6,411 nucleotides of DNA from Opitutaceae bacterium UBA4094 (lineage in GTDB: Bacteria > Verrucomicrobiota > Verrucomicrobiia > Opitutales > Opitutaceae), in assembly GCA_002382525.1 (NCBI GenBank), contig DFYA01000153.1, positions 1 through 6,411 on the forward strand, in the 5' to 3' direction. The position numbers were made by a program, and so were the translations under genes. Shown here piece after piece: positions 5,350 through 6,411 of the stretch. The notes below the pieces were generated by a model, which saw only the letters and a program-made list of their open reading frames with translations, was not told where the DNA came from and did no database searches. Numbering within the stretch: position 1 is the stretch's first letter; every line of letters begins with the position of its first letter.

Positions 5350-6411
5350 ATGCAGTCCCACTCCGCTCCCGCCTCCTCTTCCACCCGCCCCGCGCTCCTC
5401 TGCTTCGGCGATTCCATCACCGCGAACGGCACCTGGATCACCGCGCCCGAAGCCGCCGGCCCGTGGCGCCTCCTCAACGCCGGTCGCGCCGGACGTAAAA
5501 CGTCCGACATCCCCGCCGAATTTCCTCTCGCTCTGGACTCCCATCCCGAAGCCTCCGGCGTCCTCCTGCTTCTCGGCGTCAACGACCTGCCCGCCCGCGA
5601 TCCGCGCCCGGGCGATGAGAAGATCGCCGATTGCCTCGCCCACCTGCAAACCGCCCTCGACCTCGCCCTCGACCGGTTTCCGCGCTCCACGATTTATCTC
5701 GGGGCCCCGAGCAACATCGACGCCCCCGGCCTCAACGCGCTCAACCTCTCCAAGGGCTACGACATCATCCCGCCGCTCCTCGCGGGCCTCGCAACCGGCA
5801 TCGAGCACCTCGCCCGCGCGAACGGCGTCCGCTTCTTCAGCCTCCACGGCGCCCTCCGGCCCGGACACTTCTCCGACGGCCTGCACCCGAACGCGGAAGG
5901 CGACGCGATCATCGCCCGGCTCGTCGGCCAAGCCCTTTCACAACCCGCACCCGCGCCGTTGCCGGCGTTCTACGTCGTCGGCGACAGCATCTCGATCGAC
6001 TACCACGAACCGCTCGAACGCGCTTGCGAAGACCGCTACCGCTACAGCCGCAAGGGCGGACTCGAACTCGCGCGCACCGACCTCGACCACCCGCAAGGTG
6101 CCAACGGCGGAGACTCTGCCGCCGTTCTCGATCACCTGCGCGAAGAACTCAAAAACCCCGCCTGCCTCCCCGACACGATCCTGGTCAACTGCGGCCTCCA
6201 CGACATCAAGACCACCCCGGCCACCGGCGCGCGTCAGGTCCCCCTCGACGCCTACCGCCACAACCTCACCGCAATCATCGATCTCGTGCTCGGCGCCGGC
6301 AAACGCCTCGTCTGGATCACCACCACGCCCGTCGACGAGCACCGCCACAACACCACCTTCAGCTACTTTCACCGTCACGAAAACGACCTCGCCGCCTACA
6401 ACGCCGCCGCC
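5350..6411 (+). CDS. Tandem SGNH/GDSL hydrolase, two different domains in one chain (3' end outside window)
   Basis: The frame is open from the ATG at 5350 to the right edge: 354 residues, no stop. Domain 1 (~15-197) has the four classic blocks: FGDSIT with nucleophile Ser22, LNAGRAG (~42-48), LLGVND with Asn78, and DGLHPN with Asp176/His179. It looks like a complete acyl/acetyl-esterase domain. Domain 2 starts ~206 after a Pro/Ala linker with VVGDSISIDY (Ser213). It continues with VNCGLHDIK (279-287), where His284 sits where Asn is usual, then an 'L-AYRHNLTAII' helix and the WITTTPVDEHRHN stretch. This resembles a separate SGNH group that carries a 'N-GLHD' block and a 'TTPV' strand. Its terminal Asp-x-x-His block would lie beyond the edge. 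The likely role is removal of acyl groups from glycans, opening them to the neighbouring fucosidase and sulfatase. No signal peptide is visible, so cytoplasmic action is inferred. The family is sure; the ester substrate is unknown. Confidence 0.87.
   Translation, partial: MQSHSAPASSSTRPALLCFGDSITANGTWITAPEAAGPWRLLNAGRAGRKTSDIPAEFPLALDSHPEASGVLLLLGVNDLPARDPRPGDEKIADCLAHLQTALDLALDRFPRSTIYLGAPSNIDAPGLNALNLSKGYDIIPPLLAGLATGIEHLARANGVRFFSLHGALRPGHFSDGLHPNAEGDAIIARLVGQALSQPAPAPLPAFYVVGDSISIDYHEPLERACEDRYRYSRKGGLELARTDLDHPQGANGGDSAAVLDHLREELKNPACLPDTILVNCGLHDIKTTPATGARQVPLDAYRHNLTAIIDLVLGAGKRLVWITTTPVDEHRHNTTFSYFHRHENDLAAYNAAA

Noticed and set aside
4761..5690. 309-residue minus-strand open frame spanning the sulfatase end and the SGNH start
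   Set aside because: It is antisense to two supported genes and has no motif. The gap it crosses shows no sign of a gene.

Overview
This window is a GC-rich stretch with G/C-ending codons and all five supported genes on the + strand. It reads as part of a polysaccharide-degradation locus. From left to right it holds: the C-terminal part of a heparinase II/III-type polysaccharide lyase (2-820, cut by the window edge); a secreted protein that joins a LamG/concanavalin-like domain to a DUF1961 (YesU-type) domain (896-2326); a GH29 alpha-L-fucosidase-type enzyme (2420-3712); a type I, formylglycine-dependent sulfatase (3909-5255); and a large protein with two different SGNH-hydrolase domains in tandem (5350 to beyond the right edge). 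I infer a Verrucomicrobiota host, most likely Opitutaceae-like. The basis is the family mix, the codon style, the absence of Shine-Dalgarno sequences and the style of the intergenic palindromes. There is no rRNA or housekeeping gene to confirm this.

The genes would fit together as follows. A lyase cleaves a uronic-acid-containing chain. GH29 removes fucose (or a related 6-deoxy-L-sugar), the sulfatase removes sulfate esters, and the SGNH protein removes acyl (probably acetyl) groups. The DUF1961/LamG protein may bind or process the same glycan outside the cytoplasm. The likely substrate class is a sulfated, fucose-containing and possibly acetylated polysaccharide. The exact glycan cannot be read from the sequence. 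Only the DUF1961 protein shows a signal peptide among the genes whose start is visible. The fucosidase, sulfatase and SGNH protein look cytoplasmic, which would suggest that oligosaccharides are imported and finished inside the cell.

The gaps between genes are short (75, 93, 196 and 94 bases), but three of the four carry structure. The 821-895 gap holds three copies of an 8-mer at an exact 10-base period. The gaps after the DUF1961 and GH29 genes hold three copies of a CGTG[T/G]-CACAGGCA...TGCCTGTG palindrome. Two of these are arranged head-to-head like a REPIN, and the third has an expanded loop containing its own hairpin. The 3713-3908 gap also contains a near-perfect GCCGAGC/GCTCGGC hairpin. 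No tRNA, rRNA, CRISPR, transposase or convincing promoter was seen.

The most interesting points are the tandem SGNH fusion (the second domain has GLHD where the GxND block is expected), the substitutions in conserved GH29 motifs, the LamG-DUF1961 fusion of unknown activity, and the REP-like intergenic elements.
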